From NCBI RefSeq assembly GCF_001612805.1, contig NZ_BDBD01000011.1:620001-684000 (forward strand): a stretch of 64,000 bases of DNA, written 5' to 3'. Positions 17,955-26,132 of the stretch are shown one piece after another; within the stretch, counting starts at the first letter, position 1; every line of letters begins with the position of its first letter. The notes under the pieces are model-generated. The model was not told the DNA's origin and searched no databases. It saw nothing but the letters and a program-made list of their open reading frames with translations. A program made the position numbers and the translations under genes. The stretch is from Nocardia coubleae NBRC 108252 (GTDB lineage: Bacteria > Actinomycetota > Actinomycetes > Mycobacteriales > Mycobacteriaceae).

Positions 17955-18425
17955 GAACCGACACACCTCCCCTATCGGGAGTCGAACCCTTCCGATCGCC
18001 GGCGACCAGAACGCGACCACTGCGATGGCCGCTACGCCCCTCGATTCGAAACCCGTGGGACGATCGTTACACATCGCCGAAATTCCTCCACATCGAAGCG
18101 CAAGCGCCACAATGCGATCCAGAGATTAGCCCAGCAGCACGGAGAGCGGTGGACGAGACGACGGAAAGTCCATGGCATTTCGATATGAAGGCAGGAAAAC
18201 CGGCTTCTCGAGTGGGTGACATCACATTCATCAGAGGAATGGTCGCCTTCGCCGGAAATTAGCCGATCGCGGTTTCACCTGGCCTGATCGCCGATATGGG
18301 CACCGCGGTGTTTCCCAGGTCGCAACATTTTCCGGCGGCTATGGCCTGGGCCGCGCTGTAACGTCTCGTGCCGCAGGACCGAAGTCCGGCATGTCCGGCA
18401 TCGGCCGCGACAATTCTCGCGTCTG
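17955..18425. promoter_or_regulatory. divergent intergenic region of the glycan locus
   Basis: 471 bp without a convincing gene, between the divergent glycosylphosphotransferase and C-methyltransferase genes, so promoters for both are expected here. It looks less GC-rich than its flanks. A short direct repeat, TCCGGCAT at 18385-18392 and 18394-18401, lies 24 bp before the methyltransferase start. No recognised riboswitch or operator was seen. Confidence 0.4.
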
Positions 18426-19682
18426 ATGAAGGTGGACCCGTTGCAATGTCGGCTGTGTGATTCCGGGCAGCTCACGAGCGTGCTCGACCTGGGCGCCACC
18501 CCGGCGTGTGAGAGCTTCCTCGACAGCGAGCGGCTCGAGTCACCCGAAATGACCTATCCGCTGCATCTGCGGCTGTGTGAGCAATGCCTGCTGTTGCAGA
18601 TCCCGGCGCTGATCACCCCCGAGGACACGTTCACCGAGTACGCCTATTTCTCGTCGTTCTCCGACAGCTGGGTGAGTCACGCCGAGGACTTCGTCGACAC
18701 CGCGGTGCGGCGTCTCGGACTCGGTGCCGAATCGTTCGTGGTCGAGGTAGCGAGCAACGACGGATATCTGCTGCGGCACGCGGTGGCACGCGGTATCCCG
18801 TGCCTGGGCATCGAACCGTCGGTCAATGTCGGTGCCGCGGCCCGCGCGGTCGGTGTGCCGACGGAAACCACGTTCCTGCACGAGGATTCGGCCGCGCGGG
18901 TGCGGGCCGAGCACGGAGCGGCCGATCTGGTCGTCGCCAACAACGTCTACGCCCACATCCCCGATCTGCGCGGTTTCACCCGGGCGCTGCGCACCCTGCT
19001 CAGCGACGACGGCTGGCTCAGCATCGAAGTGCACCACGCGCTGAACCTGGTGCGCCACGGCCAGTTCGACACCATCTACCACGAGCATTTCCAGTACTAC
19101 ACCCTGCATTCGGCGCAGCGCGCGCTCGCGGTGGGCGGCCTGACGGTCGTCGACGTGGAGTTGCTCGACACCCACGGCGGTTCGCTGCGGCTGTGGGCGC
19201 GCCCGGACGCCGTCGCCGAGCCGGGTCCGCGGGTCGTCGAGGTGCTCGACCTCGAACGCGAAGCCGGGCTGCACACCCCCGCCGGATATCTGGACCTGGC
19301 GCCACGCGCGGAGGCGGTGCGCCAGGAGTTGCTGCGCTTCCTGCTCGACTGCCGTGCGCAGGGCAAGCGGGTCGTCGGCTACGGTGCTCCCGGCAAGGGC
19401 AACACCCTGCTCAACTACTGCGGTATCCGACCCGACCTGCTCGAGTACACCGTCGACCGCAACCCCTACAAACACGGGCGCTACACCCCTGGCACCCGCA
19501 TCCCGATCCATCCGCCGGAGCGCATCGACGCGGACCGGCCCGACGTTGTGCTCGTGCTGCCCTGGAATCTCGAAACCGAGATCAGCGCGCAGCTGCGCCA
19601 CGTGGGCGAATGGGGCGGCGAACTGGTCTACCCGCTGCCGGTGCTGCACCGCGGCGAGCTGGAAACGAAAGTGAATCGATGA
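18426..19682 (+). CDS. sugar C-methyltransferase (zinc-binding, NovU/TylCIII type)
   Basis: A 418-residue protein with the three-part family layout. The N-terminal zinc domain has CRLCDSGQLTSVLDLGATP (about 8-26) and LRLCEQCLLLQ. The SAM-binding domain has VVEVASNDGYLL (about 105-116) and NNVYAHIPDL. The C-terminal domain has YGAPGKGNTLLNYCGI (about 319-334). Relatives C-methylate nucleotide-linked 4-keto-deoxysugars, giving branched sugars. It opens a five-gene plus-strand run with 4-nt overlaps, and is translated ahead of the cytidylyltransferase (ATGA). No strong ribosome binding site precedes the ATG. The motifs look intact, so it is probably active. Confidence 0.88.
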   Translation: MKVDPLQCRLCDSGQLTSVLDLGATPACESFLDSERLESPEMTYPLHLRLCEQCLLLQIPALITPEDTFTEYAYFSSFSDSWVSHAEDFVDTAVRRLGLGAESFVVEVASNDGYLLRHAVARGIPCLGIEPSVNVGAAARAVGVPTETTFLHEDSAARVRAEHGAADLVVANNVYAHIPDLRGFTRALRTLLSDDGWLSIEVHHALNLVRHGQFDTIYHEHFQYYTLHSAQRALAVGGLTVVDVELLDTHGGSLRLWARPDAVAEPGPRVVEVLDLEREAGLHTPAGYLDLAPRAEAVRQELLRFLLDCRAQGKRVVGYGAPGKGNTLLNYCGIRPDLLEYTVDRNPYKHGRYTPGTRIPIHPPERIDADRPDVVLVLPWNLETEISAQLRHVGEWGGELVYPLPVLHRGELETKVNR

Positions 19683-20455
19683 AGGTCGTGTTGTTCTGCG
19701 GCGGGTACGGCATGCGCATGCGCGGCGGGTCCGACGACATCGTGCCCAAGCCGATGCAGCTGGTCGGTCCGCGACCGCTGCTGTGGCACGTGATGCGGTA
19801 CTACGCGCACTTCGGGCACAAGGAGTTCGTGCTGTGCCTCGGCTACGGTGCCGAGCACATCAAGAACTTCTTCCTCACCTATCAGGAGACGGCGTCCAAC
19901 GACTTCGTCATCCGCGACGGGCAGGTCGAACTGCTCGGCACCGATATCAGCGACTGGTCGATCACCTTCGTCGACACCGGGGTGGAATCGGCGATCGGTG
20001 AGCGGTTGCGCCGGGTGCGCGAGCATCTCGACGGTGACGAATTCTTCCTGGCCAATTACGCCGACGTGCTCACCGACGCACCGCTCGACACCATGATCGA
20101 GCGTTTCCACGCTTCGGGGGCGGCGGCGTCGATGATGGTCGTTCCCCCGCAGTCGTCGTTCCATTGTGTGGACATCACCGACAGCGGCGAGGTGAAGGAC
20201 ATCATGCCGGTGGCGCGGATGCCGCTGTGGGAGAACGGCGGATTCTTCGTGCTCAGCCAGGAGATCTTCGATCTGCTGCCACCCGGTGGCGACCTGGTGG
20301 CCGACGCGTGCGGCACGCTGGCCGGGCAGGGTCGCCTCTTCGGATATCGGCACCTGGGTTTCTGGAAGCCCGCCGACACGTTCAAGGAGCGCGCCGAACT
20401 CGACGACGCCTACCGCAACGGTTCGCGGCCGTGGATGGTGTGGGAGTCGGCGTGA
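19679..20455 (+). CDS. rfbF: glucose-1-phosphate cytidylyltransferase-like nucleotidyltransferase
   Basis: A 258-residue nucleotidyltransferase. FCGGYGMRMRGG (about 5-16) and IVPKPMQLVG are the NTP-binding loops. LLWHVMRYYAHFGHKEFVLC and LGYGAEHIKNFF closely resemble RfbF/DdhA enzymes, which make CDP-glucose from CTP and glucose-1-phosphate. NYADVLTD gives the metal-binding Asp. The usual GTRL is GMRM here, a small variation. It overlaps both neighbours by four bases. It should supply the activated sugar for the dehydratase, methyltransferase and epimerase alongside. CTP rather than dTTP use is by homology. Confidence 0.85.
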   Translation: MKVVLFCGGYGMRMRGGSDDIVPKPMQLVGPRPLLWHVMRYYAHFGHKEFVLCLGYGAEHIKNFFLTYQETASNDFVIRDGQVELLGTDISDWSITFVDTGVESAIGERLRRVREHLDGDEFFLANYADVLTDAPLDTMIERFHASGAAASMMVVPPQSSFHCVDITDSGEVKDIMPVARMPLWENGGFFVLSQEIFDLLPPGGDLVADACGTLAGQGRLFGYRHLGFWKPADTFKERAELDDAYRNGSRPWMVWESA

Positions 20456-21102
20456 TCGGCTTGTTCACCCGTCCGCCGAAGCGGATCGCGGTGCTCGGCG
20501 CGCACTGTGACGACATCGCCATCGGCATGGGTGCCACCCTGCTCGCGCTCACCGCCGCAGACCCGGAGGTCGAGGTGCGGGCACTGGTTCTCTCCGGCGG
20601 CGGCACCGCGCGCGAAGACGAGGAACGTGCGGCACTCACGGCGTTCTGTTTCGGGACGAAACCCCAGCTCGAGGTGCTCGACGTGCCGGACGGGCGGGCG
20701 CCCGCGCACTGGGACCGGATCAAGGACGCGCTCGCCGCGTTCCGCCGCGGCGGTGAACCGGAGGTGGTGTTCGCGCCGCATCGCGGTGATGCCCACCAGG
20801 ATCACCGGTTGCTCGCCGAGTTGGTGCCCACCGAGTTCCGTGACCACCTGATCCTCGGCTACGAGATCCTCAAGTGGGAGACCGATACTCCGGCCCCGAC
20901 GCTGTACCACCCGATGGATGCCGAACTGCTGCACCGCAAGTCGCGGTTGCTGCACGAGCACTATCCGTCGCAGGCGGGCCGGGACTGGTTCGACGAACAG
21001 GCCTTCCTCGGATTGGCCCGGATGCGTGGCGTGCAGTGTCACGCGCCGTATGCCGAGGCGTTCGTGCTCGACAAAGCGATCATCAGATGGGAACAGACGT
21101 GA
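20452..21102 (+). CDS. PIG-L/LmbE family deacetylase
   Basis: A 216-residue protein starting at GTG 20452, which overlaps the previous stop (GTGA). The metal-binding motif is AHCDDIAIG (about 16-24) in place of the usual AHPDD, plus HRGDAHQDHR (about 110-119). These zinc enzymes remove N-acetyl groups from sugars, as in mycothiol and GPI biosynthesis. Here the likely target is an acetamido sugar of the glycan or its precursor. The Cys-for-Pro change next to the metal-binding His-x-Asp-Asp is unusual but common in this sugar-cluster subgroup as far as I recall. Confidence 0.83.
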   Translation: MIGLFTRPPKRIAVLGAHCDDIAIGMGATLLALTAADPEVEVRALVLSGGGTAREDEERAALTAFCFGTKPQLEVLDVPDGRAPAHWDRIKDALAAFRRGGEPEVVFAPHRGDAHQDHRLLAELVPTEFRDHLILGYEILKWETDTPAPTLYHPMDAELLHRKSRLLHEHYPSQAGRDWFDEQAFLGLARMRGVQCHAPYAEAFVLDKAIIRWEQT

Positions 21103-22139
21103 ACATGCGGGTACTGGTCACCGGGCATCAGGGGTACCTCGGCACGGTGATGGTTCCGCTGCTGCAGGCGGCGGGCCACGAGGTCACGGGTCTGGACATC
21201 GGGTATTTCGCCGAGTGTGTGCTCGGCGAGTTCGCCGGTGACCCGGCGGGTCTCGCCGTGGATCTGCGGGAGGTGACGGTCGATCAGTTGCGCGGGTTCG
21301 ACGCGGTGATCCACCTGGCGGCCCTGTCCAACGATCCGCTCGGCGCGCTGGCGCCCGAGATCACCTACGACATCAACCATTACGCCTCGGTCCGGTTGGC
21401 ACGGCTGGCCAAGGAAGCAGGGGTGCGCCGGTTCCTGTACGCCTCCACGTGTTCGGTGTACGGCGCGGCGGGCGAGGAGCTGGTCACCGAACAGGCGCCG
21501 CTGCGCCCGATCACGCCCTACGCCGAGAGCAAGGTGCGGGTCGAAGACGATGTGGCGGCACTGGCCGACGACGACTTCGTCCCGGTATTCCTGCGCAACG
21601 CGACGGCTTTCGGGTTCTCGCCGCGGCTGCGTGCCGATATCGTGCTCAACAACCTGGTCGGGTACGCGGTGCTCACCGGTGAGGTGAAGGTGCTGTCCGA
21701 CGGCACACCGTGGCGCCCGCTGGTGCACGCCGCGGATATCGCGACCGCGTTCGCGATGTGCCTGACCGCGCCGGCGGCCGACGTCTCGTGCCGCGCGTTC
21801 AATATCGGCACCGAGGTCAACAACCTCACCGTCGCCGAGATCGCGGGGGCCGTGGTGGACGCGGTGCCGGGTTCGCGGTTGGTGATCACCGGTGAGAGCG
21901 GTGCCGATCCGCGCTCGTACCGGGTCGACTTCTCGGCCGCGCGCGAGGTTCTCGGCTTCGAGGCGAAGTGGACGGTGCCCGCGGGTGCCGAGGAACTGTT
22001 CACCGAGTACACGACGCGGGGACTCACGTCCGAGGCGTTCTTCCAGCGTTTCACCCGGCTGCCGCACCTGCGTGGGCTGTGCGAGGCGGGTGTGCTCGAC
22101 GAGCGGTTGCGCCGGATCAGTGCGCGGGCGTCAGCGTAG
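21099..22139 (+). CDS. NAD-dependent nucleotide-sugar epimerase/dehydratase
   Basis: A 346-residue extended short-chain dehydrogenase. The Rossmann motif TGHQGYLG lies near residue 8, with HLAALSNDPLG, then STCSVYG and the catalytic YAESK (about 140-144). This fits a 4-epimerase or 4,6-dehydratase acting on the CDP- or dTDP-sugar. GTG 21099 overlaps the PIG-L stop; ATG 21105 and ATG 21087 are alternatives. Its 3' end runs 23 bp into the convergent rfbC gene. It belongs to the same coupled operon as the methyltransferase and cytidylyltransferase. Confidence 0.88.
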   Translation: MNMRVLVTGHQGYLGTVMVPLLQAAGHEVTGLDIGYFAECVLGEFAGDPAGLAVDLREVTVDQLRGFDAVIHLAALSNDPLGALAPEITYDINHYASVRLARLAKEAGVRRFLYASTCSVYGAAGEELVTEQAPLRPITPYAESKVRVEDDVAALADDDFVPVFLRNATAFGFSPRLRADIVLNNLVGYAVLTGEVKVLSDGTPWRPLVHAADIATAFAMCLTAPAADVSCRAFNIGTEVNNLTVAEIAGAVVDAVPGSRLVITGESGADPRSYRVDFSAAREVLGFEAKWTVPAGAEELFTEYTTRGLTSEAFFQRFTRLPHLRGLCEAGVLDERLRRISARASA

Positions 22140-22680
22140 CGCGCAGCCGCGCCCAGCTGCCCGCGCGCGCGTCGCGGTCGGAGACCACGGTCACCGGCAG
22201 CGGCCAGTCGATGTCGAGGTCGGGGTCGTCGTAGGCGACCCCGAGGTCTTCGGCGGGGTCGTGTGGGCGGTCGATGCGGTAGCACACGTCGGCGGCCTCG
22301 GTGAGTGCCTGGAAGCCGTGCAGGAAGCCCGGCGGCACGTACAGGTGGTGGAACAGCTCGTCGTCGAGGCGGAAGGCTTGCCGCACACCGAACGTGGGCG
22401 AGCCGGGGCGGATGTCGACGAGCACGTCGTGCACCGCGCCGTGCGCGCAACGCACCAGTTTGGCCTCGCCACGACCGCCGCGCCCGTGCATACCCCTGAT
22501 CACCCCGCGCTTCGACCGCGACTGCGAGTCCTGGACGAATCGCGCTGCGGCACCGTCGATTCCGAGGTGGGCGTCGAATTCTTCGGCGTCGAAGGTGCGG
22601 GTGAACAGGCCGCGGTCGTCGCGGAACGGCTCGGGGACGAGCACAACCACATCGGCCAGTTCGGTCGTTTCGATACGCAC
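22117..22680 (-). CDS. rfbC: dTDP-4-dehydrorhamnose 3,5-epimerase family protein
   Basis: A 187-residue cupin of the RmlC family. RDDRGLFTRTFDAEEF and the active-site region RGVIRGMHGRGGRGEAKLV, then DVLVDIRPGSPTFG, mark the family. The catalytic His of RG(L/M)H is present, but the usual YQ after it is GR. Relatives next to NovU-type methyltransferases epimerise 4-keto-sugars at C3 and/or C5 (for example EvaD, NovW). The GTG start follows CAGGATGTCCTC. The gene is divergent from the second methyltransferase with only 14 bp between start codons. Confidence 0.87.
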   Translation of the reverse strand: MRIETTELADVVVLVPEPFRDDRGLFTRTFDAEEFDAHLGIDGAAARFVQDSQSRSKRGVIRGMHGRGGRGEAKLVRCAHGAVHDVLVDIRPGSPTFGVRQAFRLDDELFHHLYVPPGFLHGFQALTEAADVCYRIDRPHDPAEDLGVAYDDPDLDIDWPLPVTVVSDRDARAGSWARLRATLTPAH

Positions 22681-22694
22681 GAGGACATCCTGCC

Positions 22695-23777
22695 ATGACC
22701 GGCCGCTGCCGAGGTTGCGGCGACACCGCGCTGCGCACCCTGCTCGACCTGGGCACGGTGCCCGCCGCCGACCACTTCCCACCTCGCGATTCCCCGGTGC
22801 GGCCGACCGAGTCCGGGCATCCGCTGCGGATGGACCGGTGCGCGGCGTGCGGGCTGGCCCAGCTCGCCGACGACGACACCGTCACCGCCGAACCGCGTGG
22901 GATCGAGCCGCAGGCGCTGCGCGATCAGGCGGCCGACGCGATCGACCGGGTGCGTGCGGCCGGTCTGCTCACCGGCGCGACCGTGACCGAGTTCGGCAGT
23001 CCGCACGGCGGTACCTGGTTGCCGCTTCCCGGTTTCACCGAAGCCACCGGTCCCGCCGACATAGTCCTCGACTGTTTCGGCATCATGCACGAACCCGACC
23101 AGCGCGCCGCCTTCGCCGCCCGCGCCGCCGCGACCGCACCCGCGGGCGTGCTGCTCGTGCAGTTCCATTCGCTGGCCGCCATCGTGGCGCAGGGGCAATG
23201 GAATGCGTTGCGGCACGGCCACTTCGCCTACTACTCCCTCGCCTCCCTGCGTACCCTTCTCGCCGCGGCGGGGATGAGCATCGTGACGGCATGGAACTTC
23301 GACCTCTACGGCGGCACGGTGCTGGTCGCCGCGCGTCACGGTTCGCACCCCGCCGACCGGGCGGTCGAGCAGTTGCTGGCAGCCGAGGAGGAGGTGCTGG
23401 CGGCGGCCGGCGGACTGCAGCAGGTGGTGGATCGCCACGTCGGCGCTCTCCACGATTGGCTGGAAGACCGTGCCGCCCAGGGTCTTCGGACCTTCGCCTA
23501 CGGCGCCGCCTCCCGCGCTGTCGCTCTCCTGGCGATGGCGGGCGCGCACCGGGAACTCCTCGCCGGAGTGGCCGACGCCTCGCCCGGCAAACAGGGCCGA
23601 CGCATGCCAGGAACCGACGTCCCCATCATCTCCCCCACCGATCTGGTGGCGGCCGAACCCGACGCTGTCCTGCTCACGCTCCCCGACCTCCTCCGCGAAG
23701 TCCGAGCTTCCCTCCCGCAACTCGACGGCCGCTGGTTCGTCGACGATCCCCTCCGCCCGCGAAAGGTCGACCGGTAG
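22695..23777 (+). CDS. C-methyltransferase-like protein with degenerate SAM motif
   Basis: A 360-residue relative of the gene at 18426: zinc domain CRGCGDTALRTLLDLGTVPA and MDRCAACGLAQL, and C-terminal YGAASRAVALLAMAG followed by KQGRRMPGTDVPI. The central domain is short and its SAM motif I reads VTEFGSPHGGTWL instead of the family's VEIGSNDG form. DCFGIMHEPD replaces the usual N-N-V-x-A-H-I segment. It may therefore be a non-catalytic paralogue, a partner of the first enzyme, or use another ligand. Its promoter must lie within the divergent rfbC gene. Confidence 0.75.
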   Translation: MTGRCRGCGDTALRTLLDLGTVPAADHFPPRDSPVRPTESGHPLRMDRCAACGLAQLADDDTVTAEPRGIEPQALRDQAADAIDRVRAAGLLTGATVTEFGSPHGGTWLPLPGFTEATGPADIVLDCFGIMHEPDQRAAFAARAAATAPAGVLLVQFHSLAAIVAQGQWNALRHGHFAYYSLASLRTLLAAAGMSIVTAWNFDLYGGTVLVAARHGSHPADRAVEQLLAAEEEVLAAAGGLQQVVDRHVGALHDWLEDRAAQGLRTFAYGAASRAVALLAMAGAHRELLAGVADASPGKQGRRMPGTDVPIISPTDLVAAEPDAVLLTLPDLLREVRASLPQLDGRWFVDDPLRPRKVDR

Positions 23778-23929
23778 CCGATTCTCGGCAACTCGTCGTC
23801 CCCTAGCCGCACGACCCGCCGGAAACCCACTGGCCGAGCGCGCACGGCTGAGGGAGCCCACCCGTCGAAGGACGGCCGGTACGCCAGGACCCACCCGACG
23901 TCCGACCTGCGGGCCGACTCACCGAGGGT

Positions 23930-25075
23930 TCACGGTGAGTTCGGTGCTGCCGACGTCGAGTTCGCGGCCGGTGTCGACATCGCTCGGTCCCCGTCGCCGA
24001 CCACCGTGTCGAACATGTGCGGGCGGGTCCGGGTGCGGTTGTGCCGGGTGGCGATATTCGCGAGTCCCGCTTCGCGGAGCCGAGCGCGCAGGGCGTGGTC
24101 CTCGGTGACCCGGCTCAGCGCCTCGCGCAGGGCGTGTGGGTCGTCGGGGCGGACGCATACCGCGACGTCGGTGCTCACATTGCCGCCGTGGTCGGTCGCG
24201 ACCACGGGGACGCCCACGCTCATCGCTTCGAGCACAACCAGCGGTCCCGCTTCGGGGAGGACGCTGGCCGAAACGAGGACGTCCCAGCCTCGGATGGTGG
24301 GCAGTGGGTCGACGTGGCCGAGGAAGTGCACACGGCCGGCGAGGTCGGGCCGGCCCGCGCGGTCGCGCAGGCGCGCCAGGTACGGTTCGTCGCCGGGCAG
24401 GGCCGTTCCCGCGATCTCGACGCACACGCCGGGCAGTGCCGCGACGGCTTCCAGCAGCACGTGGTGGCCCTTCCACTCGGTGATCACTCCGAGGATGCCG
24501 ACCACGGGGTGTGAGCGATCCAGCACGGGTGCGGGCTCGACCGGCCACGGCACCCCGAGCCAGGCCACCTCGGTCTCGATCCCGAGCGCGCGCACCGGGG
24601 CCGCCGCCCGTTCGGATACCGCGACGGCCCGTGCCAGCGCCATCCGACCGATCCTCGCAACCGCGAATTGCCTTGTGCTGGCGAGAATGTCGTGTACCAG
24701 CCAGACCGTGTCACGGCGCCGGGGCACCGACATCGCCACGGCGGGCAGAGCCATCGTCGAGTTCACCACCAGCCGCGCCCGGCCATCGCGCGAGGCCTTT
24801 CGCAACGCGGCGGCGGCGAGCACCCAGTGCCACAGCATCACCAGTGCGGCCGCGAACCGCGCACCGCCCTGCTGACCCGACAAGCCGAGTTCCGGGATCG
24901 GCACATGTCCCACCGAGCCGGGCAGCCGATCGCTGAGCGCGCCGACCGGGCACGCCACCCGCACCCGGTAACCGCGCGCCACCGCCAGCTCGACCAGATC
25001 GAGCATCACCTTCTCCGCGCCCGAGGCCTGTGCGCTGTGGGCGACGAACAGCAGGTCCCGATCAGCGCCCGGCAC
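23930..25075 (-). CDS. glycosyltransferase family 4
   Basis: A 381-residue GT-B retaining glycosyltransferase. The N-terminal acceptor domain begins DLLFVAHSAQASGAEKVMLD. The donor-binding domain has GVITEWKGHHVLLEAVA (about 197-213), and the EX7E region GPLVVLEAMSVGVPVVATDHGGN (about 284-306, glutamates as usual for GT4, the first position here being in ASVLPEAG). It builds the surface glycan on its lipid carrier in the cytoplasm. The GTG start overlaps the lipoprotein gene upstream by 14 bp. It is the last gene of a six-gene minus-strand operon. Confidence 0.87.
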   Translation of the reverse strand: MPGADRDLLFVAHSAQASGAEKVMLDLVELAVARGYRVRVACPVGALSDRLPGSVGHVPIPELGLSGQQGGARFAAALVMLWHWVLAAAALRKASRDGRARLVVNSTMALPAVAMSVPRRRDTVWLVHDILASTRQFAVARIGRMALARAVAVSERAAAPVRALGIETEVAWLGVPWPVEPAPVLDRSHPVVGILGVITEWKGHHVLLEAVAALPGVCVEIAGTALPGDEPYLARLRDRAGRPDLAGRVHFLGHVDPLPTIRGWDVLVSASVLPEAGPLVVLEAMSVGVPVVATDHGGNVSTDVAVCVRPDDPHALREALSRVTEDHALRARLREAGLANIATRHNRTRTRPHMFDTVVGDGDRAMSTPAANSTSAAPNSP

Positions 25076-26132
25076 GCAGCACCTCCGCGTGGTTGCGCAC
25101 CACGGTCACCGCCGGTTTCTCGGAGTAGTCGCGGCGTAGCAGACCGAAGTTGTCCTCGAGGTCGTGCGGGTCGGCGCCCGCGTCGACCAGCGAGTAGACG
25201 AACACGGGGCCGATATCGTGGATGGCGGCGACCATGCCGAGTCCCTGATCGATGATCTGGGCCTGCACGTCTTCGCTCACGGCGCGTGCACCGGAACCGG
25301 TCGGCGCACCGAATTCGGTGGGCCACAGCTGCATCGTGGTGTCGTGGTTGGCGTCCATGATGCGCCGGATCCGCATGAGGTTGCCGAAGGCGTTGTACCA
25401 GCTCTGCGATTCGGGCAGTTCGGGGTACGAGTACGGGTGCACGGCGACGGCGTCGAAGTCGGGGGCGGCGCCGATGGCGTAGAGCGCTTCGACGAAGGTG
25501 GCGGGGGCGATGTCGCGGCCGTCGTCGGCGGCAGGCGCCAGGCCGCCGACGATGATCTGCCCGTGCGGCTGACGGGCGCGCACCGCGAGCGCGGCTTGCC
25601 GCAGCAGGTGCGCGTAGGTGGCGACATCAGGCTTCGGCGCGAAGAACGCGGTCACATTGGGTTCGTTCCAGACCTCCCAGTGTGCGATCTGGTCGCGATA
25701 GTGATCCACGGCGTCACCGACGAACCGCCCGAACAACACCGGTTGCGGTGCGGTCTTGCTGCCGCCGTCACCGCCGTGCGGGCCGGCCCAGGCGGGCGCG
25801 TAGGTCAGGATCGCCAGCACCGAAAGGTTGTGGGCGCGCGCGGCACGCACGGCACGGTCGGTGGCCGACCAATCCTGTTCGCCGCGAACGGGTTCGATGA
25901 CCGACCAGTCGATGTCGATCCGCACCCAGGTGGCGCCGGTCTGCGCCACGATGCCCATCTGCCGGTCCAGTTCCGCGGCGTCGAGCTGCAGCCAGGTGTG
26001 TCCGCCCGAGATGCCGAGACCGCCGCGCACCACCGGTTCAGTGCTCGCCGTCGGCTCCGGTGCGCACCCGAGGACTGTCGCCATGACGACCACTGCGGTC
26101 AGTCCCGCCCGAGCGATTCGCCACAGTGTCAT
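25062..26132 (-). CDS. lipoprotein glycoside hydrolase (TIM-barrel, clan GH-A-like)
   Basis: A 356-residue secreted lipoprotein: the signal peptide ends with VVVMATVLGC, a lipobox with Cys 23. The mature protein looks like a GH5/GH39-type barrel. ATWVRIDIDWSVIEPVRG is an early strand, HWEVWNEPN (about 150-158) holds the acid/base Glu, and QLWPTEFGAP (about 269-278) the nucleophile Glu. In other exopolysaccharide loci such as psl, a comparable hydrolase (PslG) trims or releases the polymer. Here it is encoded inside the glycan operon, overlapping the flippase by 95 bp. Specificity is unknown. Confidence 0.8.
   Translation of the reverse strand: MTLWRIARAGLTAVVVMATVLGCAPEPTASTEPVVRGGLGISGGHTWLQLDAAELDRQMGIVAQTGATWVRIDIDWSVIEPVRGEQDWSATDRAVRAARAHNLSVLAILTYAPAWAGPHGGDGGSKTAPQPVLFGRFVGDAVDHYRDQIAHWEVWNEPNVTAFFAPKPDVATYAHLLRQAALAVRARQPHGQIIVGGLAPAADDGRDIAPATFVEALYAIGAAPDFDAVAVHPYSYPELPESQSWYNAFGNLMRIRRIMDANHDTTMQLWPTEFGAPTGSGARAVSEDVQAQIIDQGLGMVAAIHDIGPVFVYSLVDAGADPHDLEDNFGLLRRDYSEKPAVTVVRNHAEVLRAGR

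Noticed and set aside
16827..18188. Plus-strand open frame opposite the glycosylphosphotransferase
   Set aside because: Antisense shadow; only its last part covers intergenic DNA and has no supported start or function.
17955..18425. Small basic protein in the divergent glycan promoter region
   Set aside because: A short frame near 18070-18188 is basic but has no credible start site.
26038..26132. Mis-annotated end of the flippase due to overlap with the lipoprotein start
   Set aside because: Both frames are well supported; a 95-bp overlap of a polar tail with a signal peptide region is acceptable in this compact operon.
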